Of a stretch of DNA of 64,000 nucleotides, positions 1 to 10,094 are shown piece after piece; positions within the stretch are counted from its first letter, which is position 1; every line of letters begins with the position of its first letter. The notes below the pieces were generated by a model. That model was not told where the DNA came from, ran no database searches, and worked only from the letters and a program-made list of their open reading frames with translations. Origin of the DNA: Triangularia verruculosa (lineage: Eukaryota > Ascomycota > Sordariomycetes > Sordariales > Podosporaceae); NCBI GenBank assembly GCA_033296885.1, contig MU863916.1:124001-188000 (forward strand), written 5' to 3'. Made by a program: the position numbers and the translations under genes.

Positions 1-399
1 CTGCAGCCGTGGCTGTGATAACAGCTTTGTGAAGGCCTTTCCGCCATATCGAATCTGGCGGGCGTCAAAAGAGGTGAAGAAGGCGGTGAGCTTGAGCAGT
101 AGGTCGTCGAGGGGGTAGCTGTTGGCTGACTTAAGGGTCTGTAGAACATAGAGGTAGGATAGAGAGTGGGTAGATGGATCGAGTTGCTACTTCCTTGTCA
201 GTAACGTTGCTATGTCTCCTCTATTCTGAGATCGAGGACATACCTCGATAAGCTGGGAAGCCTGCGAAGCCCACTTGGCATCCGACGACAGCTTCGTCAA
301 TGCTTTTACGTGTGCTTGCGCCGCGTTGTGATACTCCTCGTTGTCCCCCAGTATTCCTGCCTGTGGAAAGGCCACAAGCGTCGCGCGCGTCGACTCCAT
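1..399 (-). CDS. Unassigned protein, N-terminal part (cut by window edge)
   Basis: I do not recognise this gene. The model starts at the ATG read at 399 on the minus strand, exon 1 is 399..244, a GTATGT...CTACAG intron spans 243..139, and exon 2 runs 138..1 and leaves the window in frame. The predicted start is MESTRATLVAF, and the joined part around the splice reads QLIETLKSANSYPLDD. The visible 98 residues are helical and rich in Ala, Leu and Lys, with no signal peptide or membrane segment. The splice is phase 0 and keeps the frame, which supports the model. An in-frame stop lies shortly upstream of the ATG, so an extra upstream exon is possible but not needed. The repetitive helical character could fit a PCI/TPR-type scaffold subunit; that is only a guess. 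Confidence 0.5.
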
Positions 400-985
400 C
401 GGAAATGTTGTGTACCAGGCCCGTGAGTGTCAATGGGATCGGTGTTGTTAATACTAAGAGAGTCGTTTTCGGAGAGGGTATGATGGATAACAGATGACCC
501 TTCGTAGCTGTGGTGGTTCTCTCGCTTATCGGTCTTTGTTTGAGTATCTTAGTTTAACTTGGATCGCAGAAGCAGTCTTGAAGTTGATTATAAAATGAAA
601 GGTCCTGCTAAAAGAGCTCGATATCGGCGCGGGTGTTGTTAGCTGCTCAGTCTTCATTCAATGCTCCAGACGTCAAGGTAGGGTTGGGTTAAGCTCCCCG
701 CCATTGACATTGACGTGGGGGAGGTGCCTAGCTTAGCCCCACCAACGACCACACCAGGCTGCAGGGGTATCACAGTGCGCCCTCTGGGAACTCGCGAGAC
801 AGGCACTGTACGCTTCAAGCATCAAGCACTGCAGATGAACAGGTTGGAAAATCATCCATGGTATTTGCAATCAAACCACTAATTAAATGGTCCCTCTATA
901 CTACAGATCAGAATGCCTAACATCCACGTTTCCCTCTAAGTATATTATCATCTTCCTCTTCAGATTTCCCAGCAGCCGGACAGCC
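400..985. other. Intergenic, promoter of left gene and 3' region of RPA1
   Basis: No coding region is supported here. It must hold the 5' region of the truncated minus-strand gene and the 3' untranslated region of RPA1. I see no repeat or recognisable site. Confidence 0.5.
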
Positions 986-3022
986 TCATACGCTCAACTG
1001 CCTGACCAACTCTGCCAACCGGTTGCCCTCCATCTTGTAGTCTAGAGGCGTAGCCTCCATTAGCTGATAGCGCACCCTAAAGATATAGTTAGTACAAATC
1101 AACTCTAAATCATCTCTTGAGTAAACATACCGTTGCTGTTCGCCATATGTGTCCATCTTGGCCCGAGCCCGGAACGTCATCTTCTTGCAGGTTGCCCCTT
1201 CAAACGCAGCCGAGAACCGAATATCTGCCTCCTTCCTCGCCTCATCAGAAGAGTCTCCCGACTCCTTGATCTGCTTCCACTCCATAAGCTCGTCCGCCGA
1301 CGCGCCCAGGAGTTTCCGGCCCTGTTCGTCAAAGCAGCTGAGCCAGATCTGGCCTGTGTGGTCGCTGCAGTTGAAGTTCAAGATATAGCGATACTCTGGC
1401 CTGTCATGAGTAACATCGCACTTCTCGCAGCGCCAGCCGTCTCCCATATCTGTGACCTTCTTGTTGCAACCCTCACTCCGGCACGCGGGGTAACAGAAGT
1501 TGTCCTGCTTGATGTGAACGATCGTAGCCTGGACAGAGAAGTACTCTGGCTTGTCAAAGCCAACATCCTTCTCCTTCACCTGCTGGATCATCTGAATCTC
1601 GTTTGTTCGGCCGGAGGCAGTGCCGACTGACGACATGTTGCTATGTGTCGCAAACTCGTTGTGCCTGCCGGTAGAATCGTACCAGCCCTTCAAAGCGTGG
1701 GCCTCTGGGATATCAGGATCGATGGCCATGGTGCCAGACGACAAGAGTGACAAACTTCTGCCGTTGAAATCGCTGACGCGGGTGCCCTTGAATGCGATGA
1801 CCTCCTCGGGCTTGCCTGAGAACTCAGTGGCAGTCTTGCCCCAAACGGTCACACGCACCGAGTAGCCAGTCTGATCCACCAATTCCAATTCGCGCTTGTC
1901 GTAAGGCTTGTTAGTGTTCTTGGAGGTAATCGATGACACCTCATGAACCGTCTTGAGTACACCGAGAACGTCGACTGTGGCATCCTTCTCGACACTCTGG
2001 AGTTCCTGGATATTGCAAAAGTTGAATCGCACCTGCGGTACAGAGCTCTGATCCTCAGCCTTCTCGACGACAGTATCTCTCTCAAACGTCAGCTCATAGT
2101 CGTTGGGAAGGTTGCTGAACTGCTTCTTCGCAAGTTGCACTCGGCACGGTGCAGAGATATAATACACTTGGCCCTCCTGCAGGACATCGTAAAACTGGTC
2201 GACCTGATCGTTGAACATGGTAGCTTTGATCTCGCTGCTCTCATCCAGCAAGTTGACGCTAAAAAGCTTGCCTTCGCCATTGTTCTTGTGCCACGTCTTG
2301 ATGTCCGACTTGTGGGTGACTCTCGCCTTGATCGTCCACTTGTGCGCATACGGGGACAGAGCTTCGATGGGGTAGATGGTGCTGCTGACGCCTCCGCTGG
2401 TACGAGTATTGTTGTTGGATCGCGACGCTAGTTGTCTCTGAACCTGCGACTTCGACTCTTGTGTGGGCTCGCTCTTGGGAGCACCGTAAAATCCAGTTGC
2501 ACCGGCCGCGGCGGGCTGTGGCTCTTCCAGCTTCGCTCCTCCTTCCAAGCCGGCGGGGTTCCCGATCTTGTCGGGTGCGCCGAGGGACTCGATGGCCTCG
2601 ATCTCTAATACTATTAGGACGCTGTGCGAGTGATTAGTATAGGTTGGTTGTGGTGACCAAAGGGATGACAAACTTCTTGCCCTTGAGGGCCTGGGCTTGG
2701 TATGCTTTCATGCGGATGATGCCGCCGCGCTTGAGTTTCCCTTCGTGTATCACATGATTGGCCTGGGTGGCCAGCATACACTGCACATAGTTGCGGATGT
2801 CACTGAGAACGATGCGGTATCTCTCGGGGGCGGCGCTGCCTTTTGACTCGAGGGTCTTGATCTGGAGGCACTGAAGGACCGGGACGGGAAACTGGGCACG
2901 GGCGCGCTCGGGATCGGAGAAGATGGCTCTATTGAGGTGGTCAGTTGGGATTCTCGGTCCCTATATTTCAAGCTGATGATGGCTTACTCGATGGCGCCCT
3001 GGGTTATCGCTTGCTCGGCCAT
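986..3022 (-). CDS. RPA1: Replication protein A large subunit (RPA70)
   Basis: This is the large subunit of the heterotrimeric single-stranded-DNA-binding protein RPA, acting in nuclear replication, repair and recombination. Exons on the minus strand: 3022..2988, 2928..2658, about 2602..1131 and 1076..986, giving about 622 residues, the usual size. The start MAEQAITQGAIE is followed by the N-terminal OB fold (LQCLQIKTLESKG, MLATQANHVIHEG), then DNA-binding domain A (WTIKARVTHKSDI), DBD-B, and DBD-C with a four-cysteine zinc ribbon (CYPACRSEGCNKK...WRCEKCD). The last intron (1130..1077, 54 bp, TACTAAC branch) is a multiple of three with no stop; removing it gives QQRVRYQLMEATPLDY, which matches the family C terminus. 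The junction near 2657/2602 is the weak point: its donor is non-canonical (GTCACC) and the acceptor is chosen only by frame. An ACGCGT box lies 160 bp upstream. Confidence 0.95.
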
Positions 3023-3648
3023 TTTGTTCTGCTCTTCTTTCTGTCTGTGTTGTTGGTGTCGGATGGGTCAAAACGAAGGGGTATACAAAGGTCGGAACAA
3101 CGACAAGTCGAGGATGATGTCGTGGTGCTGGGAATAATTGTGAGGGGTCGCGTTGGGAAACCGCGTCTTTGGCAGGCAGAACGCGTCGAGGGGCAACAGT
3201 TTAATTGCTTCTTGAAGTTTGCTGGCAGTGGGGCCGTGCGTTGGCGTTGGCACAGTGCTTGTTTAGGCACCAGTTGGTTGCACTGTCCTGAGAGCTGCCC
3301 CTATCTTGTGATTCATGAAACCAGTAATTCTAGGTAAGGAGTCAAAGTTGTAGCAACGTGACAGCAATAAAAGGATCACGTTGCGAGTGGTCAGAATGAT
3401 GCCTCACTACGGAGTACTCATCGTACCTGCCATCCAATGCACTGAGCTCTCCATGGGAAGCCGGGCACCACCCACCCAGCAGCTGCCACTGCAGCAAGCG
3501 GGGTCTCCATCTGGCGCATCCCCAATGTCGGTGAGGGTTGACCCGACGTTGATCAACAACACCATGCATCTATTGTAAACAAGAACTCATCTCCTCTATC
3601 TCCCTCTTCAACTATCCTATCTCATCCGTCTCAAAAACACCACTCAAA
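3023..3648. promoter_or_regulatory. Divergent promoter region, RPA1 / amidohydrolase
   Basis: The 626 bp between the two divergent start codons hold no supported gene. Besides the ACGCGT cluster, the plus-strand side ends in a CT-rich leader and CACTCAAAATG before the amidohydrolase start, a good fungal start context. Confidence 0.5.
3150..3186. promoter_or_regulatory. MluI cell-cycle box cluster upstream of RPA1
   Basis: A perfect ACGCGT sits at 3181-3186, with near matches GTCGCGTT and CCGCGTC within 35 bp to its left. The start codon of RPA1 (minus) is at 3022. ACGCGT is the MCB site bound by the Swi6/Mbp1-type factor MBF, which drives DNA-replication genes at G1/S in yeasts; finding it before a replication gene fits that role. 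The site is seen; the regulation is inferred. Confidence 0.5.
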
Positions 3649-4782
3649 ATGTCATCTTCAATCCCCATCATCGACTCCCACATCCACCTCTACCCCGAGT
3701 CTGAAGCCCCCAGCCATGCCTGGTACAGCCCCGAGAGCCCCCTGGCGACCCAGAACTCCGTCAGTGAATTTCGTGCGGCAACCAGCTCATCAGCTTCACA
3801 ACTCTCCGGCTTCATTTACATCGAAGCCGACCGCAAAAATGATGACTCCAAAGATTGGTCAGAGCCCCTGAATGAGCTTGCCTGGATGCGTCGTATCATT
3901 GAGGGCACACCCAAAGATGGTGAGGGTCATTCTGCCGATGATGCAAAGCTGTGTCTGGGAATCATCCCCTGGGCCCCTCTTGCTTCTGGCCTGCCCAAGT
4001 TGAACGAGTACCTTGACACTGTTGAACAGCAAGCCGGCCCGGCTGCTTGGGCCAGGGTGAAGGGTTTCCGTTATCTATTGCAAGATAAGCCAAACAAGAC
4101 GGGCTTGACAGAGGAGTTTATTGATGGACTGAGGCTACTGGGAGAGAAGGGTTGGATCTTTGATGCGGGTGTTGATCAGCACAGGAGAGGGCGAGTGCAG
4201 CTGGAGGAGCTGGTGGAGATTATTGACCGGGCTCATGAGGGCGTGGAAGACGAAAGCAAGAAGGTGGTCTTCATCATCAGTGAGTCTTGGTGGATCAGAG
4301 CGGAGACTAAAGAGAAACTGACAGGGTGACAGATCATTTTTGCAAGCCAGACTTGACAATTGTCAGCCAGACCGATCCTTCTTTTATTGCTTGGTATGTT
4401 CACCCTCTTATGTGTATGTATGACATTCGCTGACGAAAAGCCTAGGCGGAGCGCCATGTTCACGCTCGGAAAATGTGGCCACACTTACATGAAGTTGAGT
4501 GGGCTGTTCGAGGAGATGCCAGACTCCCTAAAGACACGCTCTGCCGAAGAGATTTTCTCGGCGATTTTGCCATGGCTGGCGGTTGTCATTGCTGCATTTG
4601 GCCCAGAAAGAATCATGTTTGGCAGCAACTGGCCGGTATGCACAGTTGGCGTCGGCGAGGAGGCTTGGAAGAAGTGGCACAAGGTTGTTGACATGATGTG
4701 CGATATGGCGGGCCTCAGTCAAGAAAGCCAGGCCATGATTTGGAGCGGGACGGCAAAGAAGGCGTATAACCTTGAGGGTTAG
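3649..4782 (+). CDS. Amidohydrolase-2 family lactonase, L-rhamnono-1,4-lactonase-like
   Basis: Exons 3649..4279, 4333..4393 and 4446..4782 join in frame to 342 residues, a normal length for the family. The product is a metal-dependent TIM-barrel hydrolase: it opens with IIDSHIHLYP, the HxH metal-binding motif of strand 1, continues with GFIYIEAD and VKGFRYLLQDKP, and after the first splice reads NHFCKPDL with the conserved barrel histidine. The third exon holds CGHTYMKLSGLFEE and ERIMFGSNWPVC, where the SNWP segment carries the late catalytic region of the amidohydrolase-2 fold. Fungal relatives include LRA2, which hydrolyses L-rhamnono-gamma-lactone in the non-phosphorylated rhamnose pathway; the exact substrate is inferred. 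None of the other rhamnose genes is adjacent. Both introns are short with GT-AG ends. Confidence 0.85.
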
Positions 4783-7700
4783 GTGAACCAGGTGTCCTGC
4801 AGAAGAAATTATCTTACTTTGGACTCCAGGTTCCCAGGCTCAAGTAGGTGCAAGAAAACATGGAAATGGGGGTTGGCCGAGAGACAACGGACTTGTTATA
4901 GAAAGGGGCCATCAGGGACTTACTCGAGTCAGACGGCATATCAGATGTAGGGCCGAATGATGTTGCGTCGGGTTGTGAAGAGGCTCTGGTGAACATGAAG
5001 CTGACACCAACATTGGTCTTGGCTAACATAGGTTGCCCTATTACCTACTATGCGCTAGAAATATCATATGCTTCTCTATACCAATATCATCATTCCTGAC
5101 CATATCCACAACGCGCCTCAAGTAAATTTGACGTGATCAAGCGCAAGAGCCCAACGAGTGCTAGCATTGGAAAATAGATATTATGGTTGTTTAGGTATGT
5201 AAAACCCAGCAAGGCATTGTCAACTCACATCTCAGGAGGCTTGCATGTTGCAAGCGGCACAGAAGGAACACGGAGGCACCGCCGACTTTAAATACATCAA
5301 GACCCGCGTCCGATGCCGATCCGGCCTGCGGTTTCGTGTCCGGGCCGGCCTAGGTAGATGTTGACCGTGTTTTGTTGTATGTGCCGGTCTGTATTATACA
5401 TTCATGTCTGAAAGCTGAATTGGGGTCTTGCTGTGCCGTAATCCCCAACTTGCATTTTTGGAGATGTGGGAGTTGGGGGAGGATCTGAAACGAAACCTCA
5501 TCTTCCCCAAGCCTCTAAGCCCTTCGACCCGACCCGACACAACCCACACCTTGGCCTGGAGATGTGGCCGCATTGGTTTGTATGTAAAGAGCATAGCCCG
5601 ACAAGGCTGGAGTATGGTTTGGAGGAAGAGGATAATCGTCATCGGTGTGGGCTGTTAGGAAGTAGTTGTGTCAAGTGCCGGAAACAGTTGCTGTGCCTCA
5701 TACAGAAACATGTCGACCACCAGACCAGCTGTTTGGTGAAATGCTGGTGTCATCACCGCGATATCTTCCCGTCTTTCCAAACAGTCAACGACAAACCTGC
5801 TGTTGTTCTTTCCCATGTGAAGCTTGCCCTGCCCCCTGTCCCCCTATTTCTTTTCTTCCGCGGCTGTTTACCCCCCTGGTTTAGTCGTTACCGGCAAAAA
5901 AGTCAACAAACGCTTATCTTTCTGCCTTGCCTGCCGGCTCATCTCCTTAACCCGCGGCCTGAAGTTTTTTTTTTTTTTTTTTCACCGAGCCCAATCCTCG
6001 GTTCGGAGGAAGGAATGATACAACTTTGCGATGTAACACCGGTGAAGGAAGTTCTTCACCTTGGGAAGGTAAGTGGAGCAAAACTTGATTACGGAGCATA
6101 ACAAAAAACGGTGGACGCGATGGTACGCCAGGATTACGCGATCGGATGGCAGACTTCAGGCAGGCAGATCCGGGATATGGTTCTCCCTGGTAGCGGAAGC
6201 GTAATAATAAATGCTTCTGACGGCGGAAGTGTCTCCGGAGGACGAGGATGCAGTAAAGATATTTTTGTGAGGCTTGTAGCGACGGTGACAAGACAGGAGG
6301 GAAAATCGGGTGATTTACCCCGACCGAAATCTGGCAAAAAGTCACGAGGGCTGAAGGCAATGTGTCTGTGATTGTCAGTGATTACACTGTGTTGACGGCA
6401 AAGTGAAGAAATCAGATATGAGCAATCTGATGTTTAATACGGCATTTGCTTCTTTCCCAGCCCCCAGTTTTGATGAACATCAACCGGGGATGGGATGGGA
6501 TGGGTCAAGATATTGATTGGTTTTGACAGGCGAAAAAAACATGACAGATCGCAATCCAGTTCTGAGGCCGGAGGGAAGTTGACGGAGCAGAGTCGAGAAC
6601 AGCCGAAAGAGAGTCAAAAGTCAAATGACAAGCCGTGTCTGCGTGGATCCACGACACAGCGATCAAACAGCGCGTGGGAATGGAGTCTTTTTTCCGTTGG
6701 GGTGAGGATCGCTGTTCTTGGCGCAGCTCCCGGGAGACGGGAAAATCTGGGGAAAGCGGTCAGGGCAATGAGCCAAGAAGGCGGCCGGGGAAGCACTGTT
6801 CGCTAGCCGGCAAACGGCGCCGATTTTCCTGACAGGGTTGGAGAATGGCACGCCGAGGTTGCAGAGTTCCAGAAGCTTTCTTGAAACGGCCGAGTGCAAC
6901 GGCATGAAGCACGAAGAGAAGTTCATGCCTTTGACATCAGATGAAGTGACGCTGTCATGGATCTGAGGTGTGAGGGTGTTCGTGTTGAAGAGTAAACATT
7001 CCGAGAGCCGCTGGAATTGTGCCCGATCCAGAGCAGACTGACTCAGATGGGGAATCAAGAGACATAACCCCCACGGAAAGTGTGCTGACAAAGTACCGTT
7101 GGTGCCGAGCTGCTTGCGCCGCCTTCACCACCCATGGAAAGCAGAAAATAGGTACGTAGGCGGCGTCGTCGTATAATCTGAAGGACCTCTTGAGGTTCGA
7201 CCGCCATGGAGACCGAGTTCGTTCATGCGCCGCCCCCCAACTTGTCGGAGCAATGCTCGAGATCCGTCATTCATCGTCCGAGTGCCAGCTGAAGCCGCGC
7301 CAATCCAGTCCGTGGCCAGCAGGGTTCGCACATGTTTGCTGGGAATTAGTGCCGAGCGATGGAAAAAGAGAATGGTCGGTGAGGGCTGTGGCACCACACT
7401 CAGGCTTCCCTTCTTCCACTCAGGCTGACACGGTCGGTTCGTACGCCGCAAGGGAAAATGGAAGATGGAACGTGTCACGGCCAGGATGAGGCAACAGTGT
7501 TTCTCTCTTGTCGAGAAAAAAAAGGAGCCGAATCAAAAAAAGCCTTCCCCACATCTGCACCCCAGACGGAATTTCCGGTGGCTCCAAGGGCTGCACCCCA
7601 CTCTGAGCATGGCTCCCCACAGAGATTTTACAGGGCATCAACTGCTGCTCTGTCACCACCGGCTGTCTTTACCGCCTGTTCCTGCGACCAACGACTTTCC

Positions 7701-8612
7701 AGAAGCCTCGCTCCGAGGAGGCCGCAAAAGCACCATGGCCACGACAGGCTGAAGATCCGGTCCTTGGCAGTGTGTTACTGACGCCTTCGGTGATGACTTG
7801 TCTGGTATGGAACGCTCGGAGAGGAGGCAAGCACAGCAGCCCCTTTTGTCCCCGTCGTCCGATCTCACCATTGGGGGTATGCCTGATGCGATGCAGGCTC
7901 CCAGGACCAGGGGGTTGGCCCCCAAACAGCAACAGCGCAGCCCTACACCACACGTTGGGAGCATTCCACCTCTGGTGTGATGGCACGCCAGAAGAAAGCT
8001 TTCGACTGAACGGATCTGGCAAAAGACAACAAGACAAACAAAACAGCAGACCGCTCAGTGGAGAAGGGGGCTGGAGGTGAAAAATTCTTCTCCCTTTTTT
8101 GTCTGTGTTTGCTTTTTTGTTGCTGGCTGGGTTGACATGTCCGTTCCCGTCCCTTCAGACAATGGGAAAAAAGTACAAGGTACATCCCCCGAGCCGTAGG
8201 AGCTCATCCCACCTTCCCCAGGATTCCAGTTTCCCACTGGGGCCGCCCCGAGAATTCTCACCAATCTGGCCCCCCCCTGTCTGCCTGTCCCCCCTGCTTC
8301 CCTGTCCAAGGGCCGGGTCGGTCTGGTCTCTTGCTTTTTCCTCCCCTGGCCGGGCCTGCTACATAAAGACTCCGTTGGTCTCGGGAAGTTCCCAACTTGC
8401 TTCTCTGTTTCTTTTCTTACACTGCCTCAAGCAACACAAAAGACATCTCCAAGAACACATTAATACTCAGGCCTTGGTCGCTCTTCCTGCCCTTCGCTTG
8501 TCTCAACACACTTGCCTTCAAACAAGTAGCCATATCAAGACCATCAGACCTCTTTCATACCAAGATCTTCAACCACAACAGACCTCACAGTCAACACAAC
8601 CACACAAGCAAC
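4783..8612. other. Long gene-free stretch, 3.8 kb
   Basis: I find no convincing gene. Several open frames of 60-210 codons exist on both strands but overlap one another, cross homopolymers (a T17 run near 5965) and contain no recognisable domain. The stretch lies upstream of the small gene at 8613 and probably includes its promoter and long leader. CT-rich tracts lie in 8260-8400, with a TATA-like CATAAA near 8362. Confidence 0.5.
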
Positions 8613-8846
8613 ATGCCTGTCTCTCAGATCGCCGCTCCCATCCCCATCCCGGCCGCGCGCCAGCCTCTAGGCCTCATCACCACCCAAGAGCTCTTCGCCA
8701 GCCTCAATGCCACCCTCCAGTCCAAGTCCAACCAGCTTGTGACGCCCATCCACCACATCCGAGAGAACGACTACTCCGTCCCCGCTGCCCCCCCACCTAG
8801 CCCCATTGGCTACAGGGACCACTGGCCTGCGTCCATCCGTCGCTAG
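8613..8846 (+). CDS. Small 77-residue protein, unknown
   Basis: I do not recognise this protein. The ATG at 8613 has a favourable context (CAAGCAACATGCC) and follows a CA- and CT-rich leader typical of fungal 5' untranslated regions; the frame ends with TAG at 8846. The product begins MPVSQIAAPIPIPAARQPLG, is proline-rich at both ends, has a short helical centre (LITTQELFASLNATL) and finishes GYRDHWPASIRR. There is no signal peptide, membrane segment or cysteine. Codons are strongly C-ending (atc, ctc, gcc), as in well-expressed genes, which argues for a real gene. The larger open frame that overlaps it starts upstream without a better start codon. A small protein behind almost 4 kb of non-coding DNA suggests tight developmental or nutritional control; that is inference. 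Confidence 0.65.
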   Translation: MPVSQIAAPIPIPAARQPLGLITTQELFASLNATLQSKSNQLVTPIHHIRENDYSVPAAPPPSPIGYRDHWPASIRR

Positions 8847-9877
8847 GTTCACTCCTCGACACTTTCACATCTTGGGCAAGGCGTTATGGCTTCTTGATTA
8901 TTTGAGGGATACGAGCAGACCGGATGCAAATATCTTACTACAAACTTGTACACCAAACACACTTCACTTCTACACTACACCCATCCGGTCTGCTCCTCCA
9001 CACACGGCGTTTCATTGATTTGGGATTTTTGGGAAACTTGGGAATTAGCAAGGCTATCCAAAGTGAGCAAGCATGGAGTTGGATCATCAAAAATTAGGTT
9101 GCTGGAATGATATCAGAGTCGCACAGTCGACTGACTAAGCACTGGGAATAATCTGTTTTTTTTTTTTTGTTGCTATCATTATTATTATTACATATCACGG
9201 GGGGTGGATCATTCCCAAGGATGGACTAGCTGGGGTTCAAAATACACACTCCTACAGCTTTCAACTTGTTCACCTATCAAGATCGTGATGTGATTGTGTG
9301 ATGAAGCTGTAGGCAAAGTGACAGTGATGATCGTGCATGAAAAGGGTCCAGGTGCGCTATCAAGAAAATAGACTACACTAACACGGTGAGCGAGCGGCAA
9401 ACTCGGTTTTTTTTTGTCTCTTGAGTTGGTGTAAGTGGGTGAGGCAAGGCTCAGACATGGGGGGTTGGACAAATTTGCACAATTGAGACACCAATAGGAG
9501 TGTTGTGAACTTATTTAGGGTGACAAACTCAACCAACGAGAGAGAAGTTCACATTACACGAGACTCACCTAAACCAGACCCCGGACTTGGGACTGGGGCC
9601 AGACCGGATGATTGAACTGGGGAAAAATACGGGGGAAGACACGAGGAGTAACATGAGTTGTGGAACTTGACGAACAAGGCTATTGGGGTGAGTGGCATGT
9701 CACAGAGGATGGAGTGCAGGTGAGAAGGTGAATGGTTGATGTTGATGAAGATCGAGCCAGTAAGAAGATAGTAGGATGAACACTGGCCTATCATGGTCAG
9801 GATGTCTAAAGAGGCGAAATCCTGCTGAAGATGGGACCCATCTGGACTCACCCAACCAACCACTTTTCCTAGATATC
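8847..9877. other. Intergenic, no gene seen
   Basis: The stretch holds the 3' region of the small gene, a T12 run near 9157 followed by an ATT/ATTATT microsatellite, and no supported coding region. It ends at the ATATC target duplication of the inverted-repeat element. Confidence 0.5.
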
Positions 9878-10094
9878 CACGCCATGGACAAAATAATTGG
9901 TACTGCAAGCCAGGATAACACCTTAAAAATAGTAGAAAAGGCCTATTAACTACCTATCTTCTTAGGGCTTATTACTATCTTCTAACACGGTAAAAGTATC
10001 TTTTAAAGTGTTCTTAATATCTTTTGAGGCCTATTAACTATCTTTCAATACTATATTCCCCCTTTACGGTGCCAGGTTTTTTGTCCGGGACGTG
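9878..10094. mobile_element. Short inverted-repeat element, copy A
   Basis: This 217-bp unit begins CACGCCATGGACAAAATAA and ends with the imperfect inverse TTTTTTGTCCGGGACGTG; the arms match over roughly 35 bp. It is flanked by the 5-bp direct repeat ATATC (9873-9877 and 10095-10099), as expected for a target-site duplication. The interior repeats the words GGCCTATTAACTATCTTT and TATTACTATCTT. It has no coding capacity, so it would be a non-autonomous (MITE-like) element. The same termini and interior are found at 55219-55615 in the opposite orientation and at 62699-62932. Confidence 0.75.

Noticed and set aside
5466..6101. 211-codon plus-strand frame in the long gap
   Set aside because: It reads through a T17 homopolymer, overlaps other frames on both strands, and has no domain or leader-like promoter context.
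9878..9908. Recombination-signal-like end (heptamer CAC..., nonamer-like ACAAAAAAC)
   Set aside because: The spacing between the two words is about 3 bp, not 12 or 23, so the likeness to such signals is probably accidental.
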